The notes beneath the pieces are model-generated. The model was not told where the DNA came from. It did not search any database and was given only the letters and a program-made list of their open reading frames with translations. This document shows, piece by piece, positions 41,021 to 49,317 of a DNA stretch of 64,000 nt. Source of the DNA: CAJBVW01 sp964457335 (GTDB taxonomy: Bacteria > Myxococcota_A > UBA796 > SXON01); NCBI GenBank assembly GCA_964457335.1, contig CAYWGD010000027.1, forward strand, positions 5,603 through 69,602, given 5' to 3'. Position numbers and translations under genes: made by a program. How positions within the stretch are numbered: position 1 is the first letter of the stretch; every line of letters starts with the position of its first letter.

Positions 41021-41509
41021 ATGGACCTCGTCCCCACCGCCCTCCTCCACGGCGCCGCGTTGTGCGCGGGGATGACGGGCATCATCGTCGGGAGCCTGCG
41101 CCAGGACCCGATGATCTGGGCGCGGAGCAGCCCGCCGGACGTGCAGGCCTTCGTGGGGCCGCCCTCGCCGGCCACGTCGCGGCGGAAGCGCGCCTGGAGC
41201 GTCGTCATGCTGATCGTGCTCGTCGCGGTGTTCGGGAGCCTCGCGCGGGGCATCCTCTCCGCGGGCGGCTCCACGTGGGACGTGGCGGTGGCGGCCTGGA
41301 TCAGCTTCCAGGTGTTCAACCTCTACGACGCCGTGGTCATCGACCTCGGGCTCGTGATCTTCAAGCCGCGCTGGGCGATGGTGCCGGGCGCGGCCGACCT
41401 CCCCGGGCTCCGCGACCCGCGCTGGCACCTCGGCAACTACCTGAAGGGCCTCGTGGGCGGCTTCGTGTTCGCCGGGCTCGTCGCGGGCTCGGCGTGGCTC
41501 TTCGGCTGA
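41021..41509 (+). CDS. Integral membrane protein of unknown function
   Basis: A 162-residue protein with about four hydrophobic segments (LLHGAALCAGMTGIIVGSL, VVMLIVLVAVFGSLARGIL, AWISFQVFNLYDAVVIDLGL, LVGGFVFAGLVAGSAWLFG). A basic SRRKR sequence precedes the second helix. The pattern NLYDAVVIDLGLVIFKPRW looks conserved in character but I do not know the family. It follows the diheme lipoprotein by 37 bp and may be in the same transcript. Confidence 0.75.
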   Translation: MDLVPTALLHGAALCAGMTGIIVGSLRQDPMIWARSSPPDVQAFVGPPSPATSRRKRAWSVVMLIVLVAVFGSLARGILSAGGSTWDVAVAAWISFQVFNLYDAVVIDLGLVIFKPRWAMVPGAADLPGLRDPRWHLGNYLKGLVGGFVFAGLVAGSAWLFG

Positions 41510-41526
41510 CGGGCGCGCCGGGATCG

Positions 41527-42585
41527 GTGCTACAGAAGGGCGTGCTCCTCTTCCCGCTCGTCGCCTGCACCGACCCCAAGCCGGACACCGGCGAGACGGC
41601 CGACACCACCTGCGGCATCGCCGACGTCGACCTCGTGGCGGTGTTCGACCGGGCCTTCGCCGGCACGGCCGACGACTGCGACGTGGAGGCGCTCACCGCG
41701 TTCGTGGACGAGCGCACCGAGGACCACGGGCCCTGGAAGCAGGAGATCCGCCTCGCGTTCTCGGAGGACGCGCAGACCTTCGAGCCCGTGGACGGGGTGG
41801 TCATCCCGCAGGCCGCCGTGCCGGAGGTCGTGCTCGATGACAACGGGCGTTACTGGCTCTACTTCGTCGACGGGCGCTTCGAGGACCTGGTGACCCACGC
41901 GGCGACGGGCTCCACCTGGATGGCGAGCCGGGGCGTCCCGGGCCTCGGCGCGCTCGGGCTCGCGGTGAGCGAGGACGGCGGCGCGACCTTCACGCCGGTG
42001 GAGGACTTCGGCGTCGAGGGCATCGTCCGCGGCATGGTCGTGGACCCCGACGTGGTGCGCCAGCCCGACGGCACCTGGCGCATGTACTACGTCGGGATGA
42101 CCGCCGAGGAGTACCTGACGCAGGCCACGTGGGTGTACCCGGAGAGCCACGAGGTGTACTGGGCGTCGTCGACGGACCTCGTGCACTGGCGGCAGGAGGG
42201 CTCGGTGCTGCGCGGCCCGTACGCGGACCCGACGGTGTCCTGCGGCGAGAACGACAACTGCATGATGGCGTCCTTCGGGCTCGAGTGGAGCCGCTCGTCG
42301 GACGGCGGCACCACGTTCACGCACGACGGGTACTGGGGCGTCGACGGCTTCGCGCCCGAGTTCGTCCGCTTCGAGGACGGCAGCCGGCGGCTCTTCTTCA
42401 ACAGCCGCCAGACGGGCGCCGCGATCCAGTCCTTCCTCGAGGACGAGGACGGCATCTGGAACCTCGAGGACGGGGAGCGCCTGGAGGGCACGTACGGCGA
42501 GGCCGTCACGCTCGCGCGGGCGCGCCCGACCGGCTGGTACATGTGGTTCCACACCTTCTCGGACCCCGACGACCTCCCGTTCTGA
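41527..42585 (+). CDS. Lipoprotein with five-bladed propeller (glycosidase-like fold)
   Basis: A 352-residue predicted lipoprotein. GTG at 41527 gives MLQKGVLLFPLVAC with a basic n-region. GTG at 41542 would give MLLFPLVAC and lies five bases after TACAGA, as for a leaderless message; the choice is open. The mature part has blades of the GH43/GH32/sialidase-like propeller: WKQEIRLAFSEDAQTFEPVD, MVVDPDVVRQPDGTWRMYYV, VYWASSTDLVHWRQEG. Acidic residues in PEVVLDDNG and DPDVV could be catalytic, but the motifs are not clear enough to call an enzyme. Confidence 0.75.
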   Translation: MLQKGVLLFPLVACTDPKPDTGETADTTCGIADVDLVAVFDRAFAGTADDCDVEALTAFVDERTEDHGPWKQEIRLAFSEDAQTFEPVDGVVIPQAAVPEVVLDDNGRYWLYFVDGRFEDLVTHAATGSTWMASRGVPGLGALGLAVSEDGGATFTPVEDFGVEGIVRGMVVDPDVVRQPDGTWRMYYVGMTAEEYLTQATWVYPESHEVYWASSTDLVHWRQEGSVLRGPYADPTVSCGENDNCMMASFGLEWSRSSDGGTTFTHDGYWGVDGFAPEFVRFEDGSRRLFFNSRQTGAAIQSFLEDEDGIWNLEDGERLEGTYGEAVTLARARPTGWYMWFHTFSDPDDLPF

Positions 42586-42639
42586 AGCGCGATTCAGTTT
42601 GGCGACGCCACGCCGCCGCCACCTCGATAAGCGGCGGGC

Positions 42640-44676
42640 ATGTCCGGCCCCTACCCGCACCTGCTCGCCCCGCTGCCGCTCGGCCACGTCACCCTCCGGA
42701 ACCGCGTGCTCATGGGCTCCATGCACGTGGGGCTCGAGGAGGAGCGCGGGGACTTCCCCAAGCTCGCGGCGTATTTCGCCGAGCGCGCCCGCGGCGGCGT
42801 CGGGCTCATCGTCACGGGCGGCGTGGCGCCCAACCGGGCGGGGCAGGTCAAGCCCTTCGCGAGCACGCTGAACTCGAGCCGCGAGGCGCGGCGCCACCGC
42901 CACGTGACCGACGCGGTGCACCGCGAGGGCGGCCACATCGCGCTCCAGATCCTGCACGCGGGCCGCTACGGCTACCACCCGTGGGCGGTGGCGCCGACAC
43001 GGCTCAAGTCGCCCATCAGCCCCTTTTCGCCGTGGGGGCTCACGGGCGGCGGGGTGCGGCGCACCATCGGGGACTTCGTGCGCTGCGCGAAGCTCGCCAA
43101 GGAGGCCGGCTACGACGGCGTCGAGGTGATGGGCAGCGAGGGCTACCTCATCAACCAATTCCTCGTCCGCCACACCAACAAGCGCACCGACGAGTGGGGC
43201 GGCGAGTACCAGAACCGCATGCGCTTCCCCGTCGAGATCGTGCGGGGCATCCGCGACGCGGTCGGGCCGGACTTCGTCATCGTGTACCGGCTCTCGATGT
43301 TGGATCTCGTGCCCGACGGCAGCACCTGGGACGAGGTGTTGACCCTCGCGCGCGCGATCCAGGACGCCGGCGCCTCGATCATCAACACCGGCATCGGCTG
43401 GCACGAGGCGCGCATCCCCACGATCGCGACGATGGTGCCGCGCGCCGCGTTCACGTGGGTGACGCGCCGCCTCCGCGACTCCGGCGTGGTGACGATCCCG
43501 CTGGTCACGAGCAACCGCATCAACACCCCGGAGGTGGCCGAGGACGTGCTCGCGAGCGGTGCCGCGGACATGGTGAGCATGGCGCGGCCGCTCCTGGCCG
43601 ACCCCCACTTCGTCGCCAAGGCCGCGGCCGGGCGCGCCGAGGACATCAACACCTGCATCGCCTGCAACCAGGCCTGCCTCGACCACATCTTCCAGAACCG
43701 GCGCGTGAGCTGCCTCGTGAACCCCCGCGCCTGCCACGAGACCGAGCTCGTCTTCACCCCGGCCGCGAAGAAGCGGAAGGTGGCGGTGGTCGGGCTCGGC
43801 CCGGCCGGGCTCTCCTGCGCGACGATCGCGGCCGAGCGCGGCCACGACGTGACCGCGTTCGAGGCCGACGACCGGATCGGCGGCCAGTTCAACATGGCGA
43901 AGCGCATCCCGGGCAAGCAGGAGTTCGAGGAGACCCTGCGCTACTTCGGGCGGCGGCTCGAGCAGACGGGCGTGAAGGTGAACCTCGGGCGCAAGGTGGG
44001 CGCGGACGAGCTGAAGGGCTTCGACGCCGTCGTGGTCGCCACCGGCGTGTCGCCGCGCCGGCTCTCGATCCCCGGCGCCGACCACCCCAAGGTGAAGAGC
44101 TACGTGGACGTGCTCAAGGGCGCCCCGGTCGGCAAGCGCGTCGCCATCGTCGGCACGGGCGGCATCGGGCACGACGTGGCGGAGTTTTTGGCCGACCCGC
44201 CCGAGGCCGGCCCCGACCTCGCGGCGTTCCTCGCCGAGTGGGGCGTCGACTACGACGGCTGGGGCCGTGGCGACTCCGAGAAGCGCGGCGGCCTGCGCCC
44301 GCCCGCCCCGCCCGCGCCGCACCGCGAGATCGTGCTGCTCCAGCGCTCCCCGGCGGGCCGCGGGAGCCGGCTCGGCAAGACGACGGGCTGGATCCACCGC
44401 GCGTCGCTCAAGCAGCGCGGCATCAAGGTGCTGGCGGACGTGTCGTACGAGCGCGTGGACGACGCCGGCCTGCACGTGACCGTGGGCGGCGAGCCCCGCG
44501 TGCTCGACGTCGACACGGTGGTCGTGTGTGCGGGCCAGGTGTCGCTGGCCGAGCTGGTGGCGCCGGTCCGCGCGGCGGGCACGCCGGTGTTCGTCATCGG
44601 CGGGGCCGACGAGGCCGCGGAGCTCGACGCCAAGCGGGCGATCGACCAGGGCGCGCGGGTGGCGGCCGAGCTGTAG
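42640..44676 (+). CDS. fadH: 2,4-dienoyl-CoA reductase-like NADPH oxidoreductase (FMN, FAD, 4Fe-4S)
   Basis: A 678-residue protein of the FadH/old-yellow-enzyme fusion family. The N-terminal TIM barrel binds FMN (RNRVLMGSMHVGLEE, LQILHAGRYGYHP, GYLINQFLVRHTNKRTDEWGG). The Fe-S cluster cysteines are C339, C342, C346 and C358. The C-terminal FAD/NADPH Rossmann domains start at VAVVGLGPAGLSC and include VAIVGTGGIGHDVAEFL. E. coli FadH reduces 2,4-dienoyl-CoA in unsaturated fatty acid breakdown; the same length and motif order support that role, though related trimethylamine dehydrogenases and enoate reductases look similar. No beta-oxidation genes are adjacent. Confidence 0.92.
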   Translation: MSGPYPHLLAPLPLGHVTLRNRVLMGSMHVGLEEERGDFPKLAAYFAERARGGVGLIVTGGVAPNRAGQVKPFASTLNSSREARRHRHVTDAVHREGGHIALQILHAGRYGYHPWAVAPTRLKSPISPFSPWGLTGGGVRRTIGDFVRCAKLAKEAGYDGVEVMGSEGYLINQFLVRHTNKRTDEWGGEYQNRMRFPVEIVRGIRDAVGPDFVIVYRLSMLDLVPDGSTWDEVLTLARAIQDAGASIINTGIGWHEARIPTIATMVPRAAFTWVTRRLRDSGVVTIPLVTSNRINTPEVAEDVLASGAADMVSMARPLLADPHFVAKAAAGRAEDINTCIACNQACLDHIFQNRRVSCLVNPRACHETELVFTPAAKKRKVAVVGLGPAGLSCATIAAERGHDVTAFEADDRIGGQFNMAKRIPGKQEFEETLRYFGRRLEQTGVKVNLGRKVGADELKGFDAVVVATGVSPRRLSIPGADHPKVKSYVDVLKGAPVGKRVAIVGTGGIGHDVAEFLADPPEAGPDLAAFLAEWGVDYDGWGRGDSEKRGGLRPPAPPAPHREIVLLQRSPAGRGSRLGKTTGWIHRASLKQRGIKVLADVSYERVDDAGLHVTVGGEPRVLDVDTVVVCAGQVSLAELVAPVRAAGTPVFVIGGADEAAELDAKRAIDQGARVAAEL

Positions 44677-44685
44677 GGGGCGGCA

Positions 44686-44775
44686 TCGGGGGTCGGGCAG
44701 CCGGACCGGCCGCGGACGGCCGGCCGCCGCGGCGGCCGCGGTGCCCTCGGGAGCGTCGGCGGCTCGGGTGCCCGA
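44686..44775. repeat. GC-rich hairpin element between convergent genes
   Basis: Contains TCGGGCA and TGCCCGA at its ends, and the palindrome GGCCGCCGCGGCGGCC in the middle. The sequence resembles 51967-52071 (shared ATCGGGG, GCAGCCGG, GCCGCCGCGGCGGC and GGCTCGGGTGCCCG). It runs up to the stop codon of the minus-strand ferritin-like gene and may act as a terminator. Confidence 0.6.
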
Positions 44776-45873
44776 TCAGGCGTGCGCGTGCAGCTCGCTC
44801 CGCCCGAGCAACGCCGCGGCCGCCGGCGCCACGACCTCGCGCCAGCCGCGCGTGATGACGTCGCGCGCCTCCGCGACGGGGAGCAGCCCGCCCGCCTCGA
44901 CGGGGAGCCGCGGCGCCTCGGCGAGCGCGCGGGTCACGGCGTCGCGCACGGCGTCGCCGCCGACGTCGATCGCCCAGCGGACCGTCCGCCATGCGAGCGC
45001 GGCGTGGCGGGCCTCGTCGCGGGCGATGACGGCCAGGGCGGCGCGCTCGGCGGGGTCGGTCGCGCGGTCGCGCGCCGCGGCCATCTGGAGCGCGGAGAGC
45101 GTCTCGGCGACGCAACCCTCGCGCGCGGTCGCCTCCGCGAAGGCCGCGAGGTCGTCGGCCAGCGCGAGCTCGGCGAGCGGGAGCGGGCCGGGGCGCAGGG
45201 CCTCGCCGCCCGCCGCCTCCGCCAGCCCGAACGCGAGCTTCGCGTGCCGCACCTCGTCGAGCGCGGCGGTGTGCGCGTCGGCGACGAGGTCCGCGGGGGC
45301 GCCGAACGCGAGGAGCTCGAGCGCGAAGCGCGAGAAGGACGCGACCGAGGCGTGCTCCGCGAGCGCGATGCGGGCCCAGGTTGCGGCGCGCGCGAGGTCG
45401 GGCGCGTCCGTGCGCTCATCGGCGCCGGCGGCCCACCCGCGGCCGCGCGCGAGCGGCGCGAGGCGGGGGCGGCCCCCGATGACGAGCGGGCGGCCGTAGT
45501 CGCAGGGCTCCTCGGGCGGGTCGACGGTGATGGGGTAGATGCACCAGGCCGCGGGCGCGGCGCCGCCGATCCAGGCGCAGCCGGTGTCCAGCGTGCCCGC
45601 GCCGTCCACGGAGAGCACCTCGGCGCCGCAGGTGCCGGGGATCACGTCGTCGGGGGGCACGTCCACGGCGGGCGGGCACTCGGTGAGCGGCGAGGGGAGC
45701 GCGTAGCAGCCCATCTCGCTCTCCCAGGCGGTGTCGGTCCCCGAGTCGCCGGAGTCGGTGTCGCCGGAGTCCACGCTGGTGTCGCTCGTGCCGGTCTCGT
45801 CGTCGTCCTTCGGGAGCGGGCAGCCGACGAGCGGCAGGAGCGTGAGCAGGAGCGTGCGGTACGAGTCGGCCAT
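44776..45873 (-). CDS. Ferritin-like domain lipoprotein (paralogue A)
   Basis: A 365-residue predicted lipoprotein (ADSYRTLLLTLLPLVGC, Cys 18) with an Asp/Ser/Thr linker and a Cys-rich spacer (about 55-130). A four-helix domain (about 155-365) has the spaced motifs LAEHASVASFSRFA, LDEVRHAKLAFGLA, REGCVAETLSA and RDEARHAALAWRTV. The paired ExxH motifs are those of ferritin-like diiron proteins (rubrerythrin/DUF455-like). An anchored, outward-facing diiron protein is unusual; oxidase or peroxide-protection roles are possible. It is 70-80% alike by eye in this domain to paralogue B (49318-50337), but the linkers differ. Confidence 0.84.
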   Translation of the reverse strand: MADSYRTLLLTLLPLVGCPLPKDDDETGTSDTSVDSGDTDSGDSGTDTAWESEMGCYALPSPLTECPPAVDVPPDDVIPGTCGAEVLSVDGAGTLDTGCAWIGGAAPAAWCIYPITVDPPEEPCDYGRPLVIGGRPRLAPLARGRGWAAGADERTDAPDLARAATWARIALAEHASVASFSRFALELLAFGAPADLVADAHTAALDEVRHAKLAFGLAEAAGGEALRPGPLPLAELALADDLAAFAEATAREGCVAETLSALQMAAARDRATDPAERAALAVIARDEARHAALAWRTVRWAIDVGGDAVRDAVTRALAEAPRLPVEAGGLLPVAEARDVITRGWREVVAPAAAALLGRSELHAHA

Positions 45874-45961
45874 GAGCGCCTCCGGCCGAGACCATAGACG
45901 CTCCCGCCGCCGGTCGCGCGCCCCGGCGTCGGCGCCGCGCGGGTGTGGAGCGCGGCTTTCG

Positions 45962-46023
45962 GCGTTCTCCCGGGATCACGCGTGCGCATGGACCTCGCGC
46001 CCGCCGAGCAGCGCCGCGGCCGA
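45962..46023 (-). pseudogene. Tail fragment of a third ferritin-like lipoprotein gene
   Basis: On the minus strand this encodes AAALLGGREVHAHA and a stop (45976-45978), the exact C-terminus of paralogue B. The match covers 62 bp including GCGTTC-CCCGGGA beyond the stop (compare 49304-49365), with only a few mismatches, then ends abruptly. Nothing upstream continues the gene. Confidence 0.75.
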
Positions 46024-46237
46024 CCGCTCCAGCTACGACTTCCGGCTCTCCTGCCGCTTTGCCGCCGCCGACGCGGAGACGCGGCTCCTCGGCAAGCAGC
46101 TCGCGCCCGGCCGCGACGACCGCCTCGCGCGGCTTGGCCGGGAGGGCTGCGAGCTTTCCCTTGCGCATCTCCCGCTCCGTGTGCGAGGGTGGTCCGAGCG
46201 GCCGCCGAAAGGCCGCGCCCTGACCCCGGAGATGACG
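46024..46237. other. Stretch without a recognisable gene
   Basis: Between the ferritin tail fragment and the RTX-type gene. Both strands can be translated for some length (minus-strand MRKGKLAALPAKPREAVVAA onward), but no family, ribosome site or signal is convincing. It may be the remainder of the rearrangement that left the gene fragment. Confidence 0.4.
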
Positions 46238-47178
46238 ATGCGATTTGCCCCCCCCCCCGCGTACTCCTCGCCCTGATCCTAGGTAGCGCCCCGGTGACGG
46301 CCTTCGCGGCGTGCCCCACCGCGTTCGGGACCACCTGCGCGGTCGGCGGCACGGACGTGTGCACGACGACGGGGACGACCTTCACCTGCGACGTGTCGGG
46401 GTCCGACGACAGCGCCGAGTGCACGGTGGTCAGCGACTACGATGCGACCTCGGACCTGGAGGCGTGGGGCTTCGTGCGGGTCTCGGACGGCATGGGCGGG
46501 TACACGCAGGAGGAGTTCTGCTGCGAGTCCAGCCAGCAGGTGACCCCGACCGCCGTGTACATCGAGGGGAGTGCCTACGCGGACCTCCTCCAGTTCACCT
46601 GGGACTCGCTCGCCAACAACCTGGACGGCGTGGGTGCGGCCATCACCGGGACGATCAACGGCTACGCCGGAAACGACATCATCAACGGCTCGCACGCCAG
46701 CGGCGCCAACATCGCCGAGACGCTGAACGGGGGGGTCGACAACGACACCATCCGCGGGAACGACGACGTCGACACGCTCAACGGCGGCGACGACGACGAC
46801 GTGCTCATGGGCGGCGCTGGCAACGACACGATGAACGGCGACGGAGGGAGTGACGAGATGCTCGGTGGCGTGGGTGCCGACACGATGAACGGGGGCGCCG
46901 GCCGGGACTTCATGAGCGGTGGGGCCGACAACGACATCATGGACGGCGGCTCCGGCGGGGACATCATGTGCGGGGATGGGGAGGGGCTGACCGGGGGCGA
47001 CATCCTGGACGACGGTGACGCCACCGACGAGGGTGCCGGGTTGACCGACGAGCTCTGGTCTGCCATCGCCGCGGACGAGGCCTACTGCAACGACGCGTCC
47101 ACGAAGTGGGACGGGAACGCCGCGGGTACCTGCGGCAGCAACCCGACGATCTCCTCCCCGCCGACGGCCTGCCCGTGA
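46238..47178 (+). CDS. Exported RTX-type (Ca-binding repeat) protein, frame broken at a C11 run
   Basis: The ATG at 46238 has GGAG six bases upstream and reads MRFAPPPP, then leaves frame within a run of 11 C (46248-46258). With 9 or 12 C the frame would continue RVLLALILGSAPVTAFA, an ideal signal peptide, into the ~305-residue mature protein. That part has a Cys-rich N-terminal domain (CPTAFGTTCAVGG) and hemolysin-type repeats of the form GGxGxDxMxGG (NDTIRGNDDVDTLNGGDDDD, GGVGADTMNGGAGRDFMSGG), which bind Ca in secreted proteins. Either a phase-variable gene in its off state or a base-count error. The stop overlaps the next GTG start. Confidence 0.75.
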
Positions 47179-49145
47179 CCGCGCGCAGCGGGGCCGCTCG
47201 CTTCGCGCGAGCGGCCCCGCTGCTCTGGGTCGCGGCGTGCATCGACTACAACCCGGCCGGGAAGCCCGACGAGCCGGTCGTTGTCGGTCATGACACCTCC
47301 GCGCCGGACACCGACACGGCCGACGACACCGCCGAAACCGCGCCGCCGCCCGAGGAGGTGTGCGATGGTGTGGACAACGACGGCGACGCGGAGATTGATG
47401 AAGGGTTCGAGGACATCGACAGTGACTCAGTCGCGGATTGTGTTGATGGTGCCTGCGTCGTGTACCTCGACGGCGACGAAGGCGTCTCGGACCCACACCT
47501 TTGCGAGCGATCAGTAGCGCCTCCGGTGGACCCCTGGAACGTCGAGGTGCTCTGGGAGCACGCTGAAGACACGAGTTGCCTCAGCGTCGTCGCAGGGGAC
47601 CTCTGGGCCGACGGTACGTCCGAGCTCGTCTGCGTCGAGTCCATCGAGGGAAGCCTGCGAGTCATCGATGGTCCGACCGGAACCACAGCTTGGAGGCTGG
47701 CGATCCTTGAAGATTGGACCGGGATCGCAATCGCGAACCTCGATGCGGATCCGCAACTGGAGATTCTGGCCTACTCACCTACGGGGAGCATCCTTGCCGT
47801 CGAGCCCGACGGAGTGGTCCTCTGGGAGAGTTTCGATGTGGTCCCGACGGTCCGAGCAAACTTGATTCCCCTCGAGGTCGCCGATTTGGACGCGGACGGC
47901 TTGCCCGAGGTGATCGGTCCAGACGCGATACTCAGCGGTTCGGACGGGCGCACGTTGGTGCGAATCGCCGACAGCGTGCAGGGTGACCCGCGGCACGAGG
48001 AGGTCGCGGTCGCGGACATCGAGGACGACGGCAGTGTCGACATCCTCACAGAGTGGACGAGGTTCGCCGGAGATGGGTCGACCCTCTGGCAACACGCTTT
48101 CGTCGACGAGTCAAGCACAGCCGTACTAACGCTGCTCGTGCAAGCGGACGGCGATGCCGATGCCGAGGTGTTGTTCTACTCGGACGAGTTCTTCGTCCTT
48201 CTAGAGCCGGACGGGACGGTAATCTACGAGTACGACGCTCCGTTGCTCACTCCGTCGATCCCCTGCGCCGGAGACATCGACGGGGACGGCCGCATGGACC
48301 TGGTGGGGATGGGAACGGACCGGAGCTATGCCTGGGACATCTCGGCGCGGACGATGTGGAACGGGCCCTACTCCGACAGTACCGACTACTCGGTCGGCTG
48401 CACCACCTTCGATTTCGACCTCGACGGGGCGAAGGAGGTCGTCTACGGCGACGAGAGCGCGCTCTTCATCCTGGACGGGACGACTGGCAGTGTGCTCTTT
48501 CAGCACGACCGCTATTCCGCGACTTTTGACGACCGTATTCTCGTCGTCGATCTCGACGGCGACGGCTCGGTGGAGATCGTGTCGAGCACGTGGGGCGGCG
48601 GTGCCGCCCCCATGCTCCGCGCCTACGGCAACGTGAACCGCGACTGGCCCCCGGGCACGCAGATGTGGCCCTCCGCGACTTGGTCCGGCACGAGCCTGCT
48701 CCCCGACGGCCGGGTGCCGCGCACGCCGCAGAAGCCGTGGCTCACGACCAAGGTGTGGCGCGGGCAGCCGGAGTTGCCGGTGTTCGGGTCGGACCTGCGC
48801 CCGGCCATCGGAGACATGTGCGTGGCCTCCTGCGCCGACGACGGGGAGGTGCGCGTGGAGGTGCGCCTCCAGAACCTCGGTCCCGACGAGGTCGAGGCGG
48901 GCGTGCCCCTCGCGGTGTACGGCCTCGACGGCACAGGCGGCCGCGTGCTCCTGACCGTGTTCACGCTGGCCGACTGGCTCGATGACGGCCGCGCCGCCGC
49001 CTCCTGGGAGGTGGTCACCACCACCGCGCAGGCCGAGCGCGGCCTCGTCTTCGTGGCCGGCGACGACGGCACCGGGAGCGTACACCCCGACGACTGCGCG
49101 ACCGAGAACAGCACGGTGGAGTGGGCGCTGACGGCGTGTCCGTGA
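47175..49145 (+). CDS. FG-GAP/VCBS-like propeller lipoprotein with MopE-type motif
   Basis: A 656-residue predicted lipoprotein from GTG overlapping the RTX gene stop (GTGA). Signal ARSGAARFARAAPLLWVAAC, then a DTAD-type linker and EEVCDGVDNDGDAEIDEGFE, a MopE-like motif. About 130-470 holds integrin/FG-GAP repeats (VADLDADGLPEVIGPDAIL, VADIEDDGSVDILTEW, GDIDGDGRMDLVGMG, VVDLDGDGSVEIVSS) with Ca-binding DxDxDG loops. The C-terminal ~150 residues are a beta-rich domain with VRLQNLGPDEVEAGVPLAVY, CARDB-like. Bases 47430-48560 are visibly less GC-rich than the rest of the gene. Three tandem hairpins begin at its stop codon. Confidence 0.84.
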   Translation: MTARSGAARFARAAPLLWVAACIDYNPAGKPDEPVVVGHDTSAPDTDTADDTAETAPPPEEVCDGVDNDGDAEIDEGFEDIDSDSVADCVDGACVVYLDGDEGVSDPHLCERSVAPPVDPWNVEVLWEHAEDTSCLSVVAGDLWADGTSELVCVESIEGSLRVIDGPTGTTAWRLAILEDWTGIAIANLDADPQLEILAYSPTGSILAVEPDGVVLWESFDVVPTVRANLIPLEVADLDADGLPEVIGPDAILSGSDGRTLVRIADSVQGDPRHEEVAVADIEDDGSVDILTEWTRFAGDGSTLWQHAFVDESSTAVLTLLVQADGDADAEVLFYSDEFFVLLEPDGTVIYEYDAPLLTPSIPCAGDIDGDGRMDLVGMGTDRSYAWDISARTMWNGPYSDSTDYSVGCTTFDFDLDGAKEVVYGDESALFILDGTTGSVLFQHDRYSATFDDRILVVDLDGDGSVEIVSSTWGGGAAPMLRAYGNVNRDWPPGTQMWPSATWSGTSLLPDGRVPRTPQKPWLTTKVWRGQPELPVFGSDLRPAIGDMCVASCADDGEVRVEVRLQNLGPDEVEAGVPLAVYGLDGTGGRVLLTVFTLADWLDDGRAAASWEVVTTTAQAERGLVFVAGDDGTGSVHPDDCATENSTVEWALTACP

Positions 49146-49293
49146 CGTAGCGAAGGAGATTGCGGCCCATCTGGCGAGCTACGTCACGCCGAGCGTGACG
49201 TAGCGACGGAGATGGCGGTCCATCTGGCGAGCTACGTCACGCCGAGCGTGACGTAGCGACGGAGATGGCGGTCCATCTGGCGAGCTACGTCAC
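49142..49293. repeat. Three tandem 46-bp hairpins (53-bp period) between convergent genes
   Basis: Units at 49142-49187, 49195-49240 and 49248-49293, each with outer arms GTGACGTAGC and GCTACGTCAC and, in units 2 and 3, inner arms AGATGG and CCATCT. Spacers are GCCGAGC. The first unit contains the stop codon of the FG-GAP gene (49143-49145). They may be bidirectional terminators or a REP-like element. Confidence 0.88.
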
Positions 49294-49317
49294 GCGAAGT
49301 GTAGCGTTCGCCCGGGA

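Noticed and set aside
49142..49293. Possible integron attC sites or CRISPR-like repeats
   Set aside because: Spacers are a constant 7 bp and no integrase or Cas gene is present; plain tandem hairpins explain it better.
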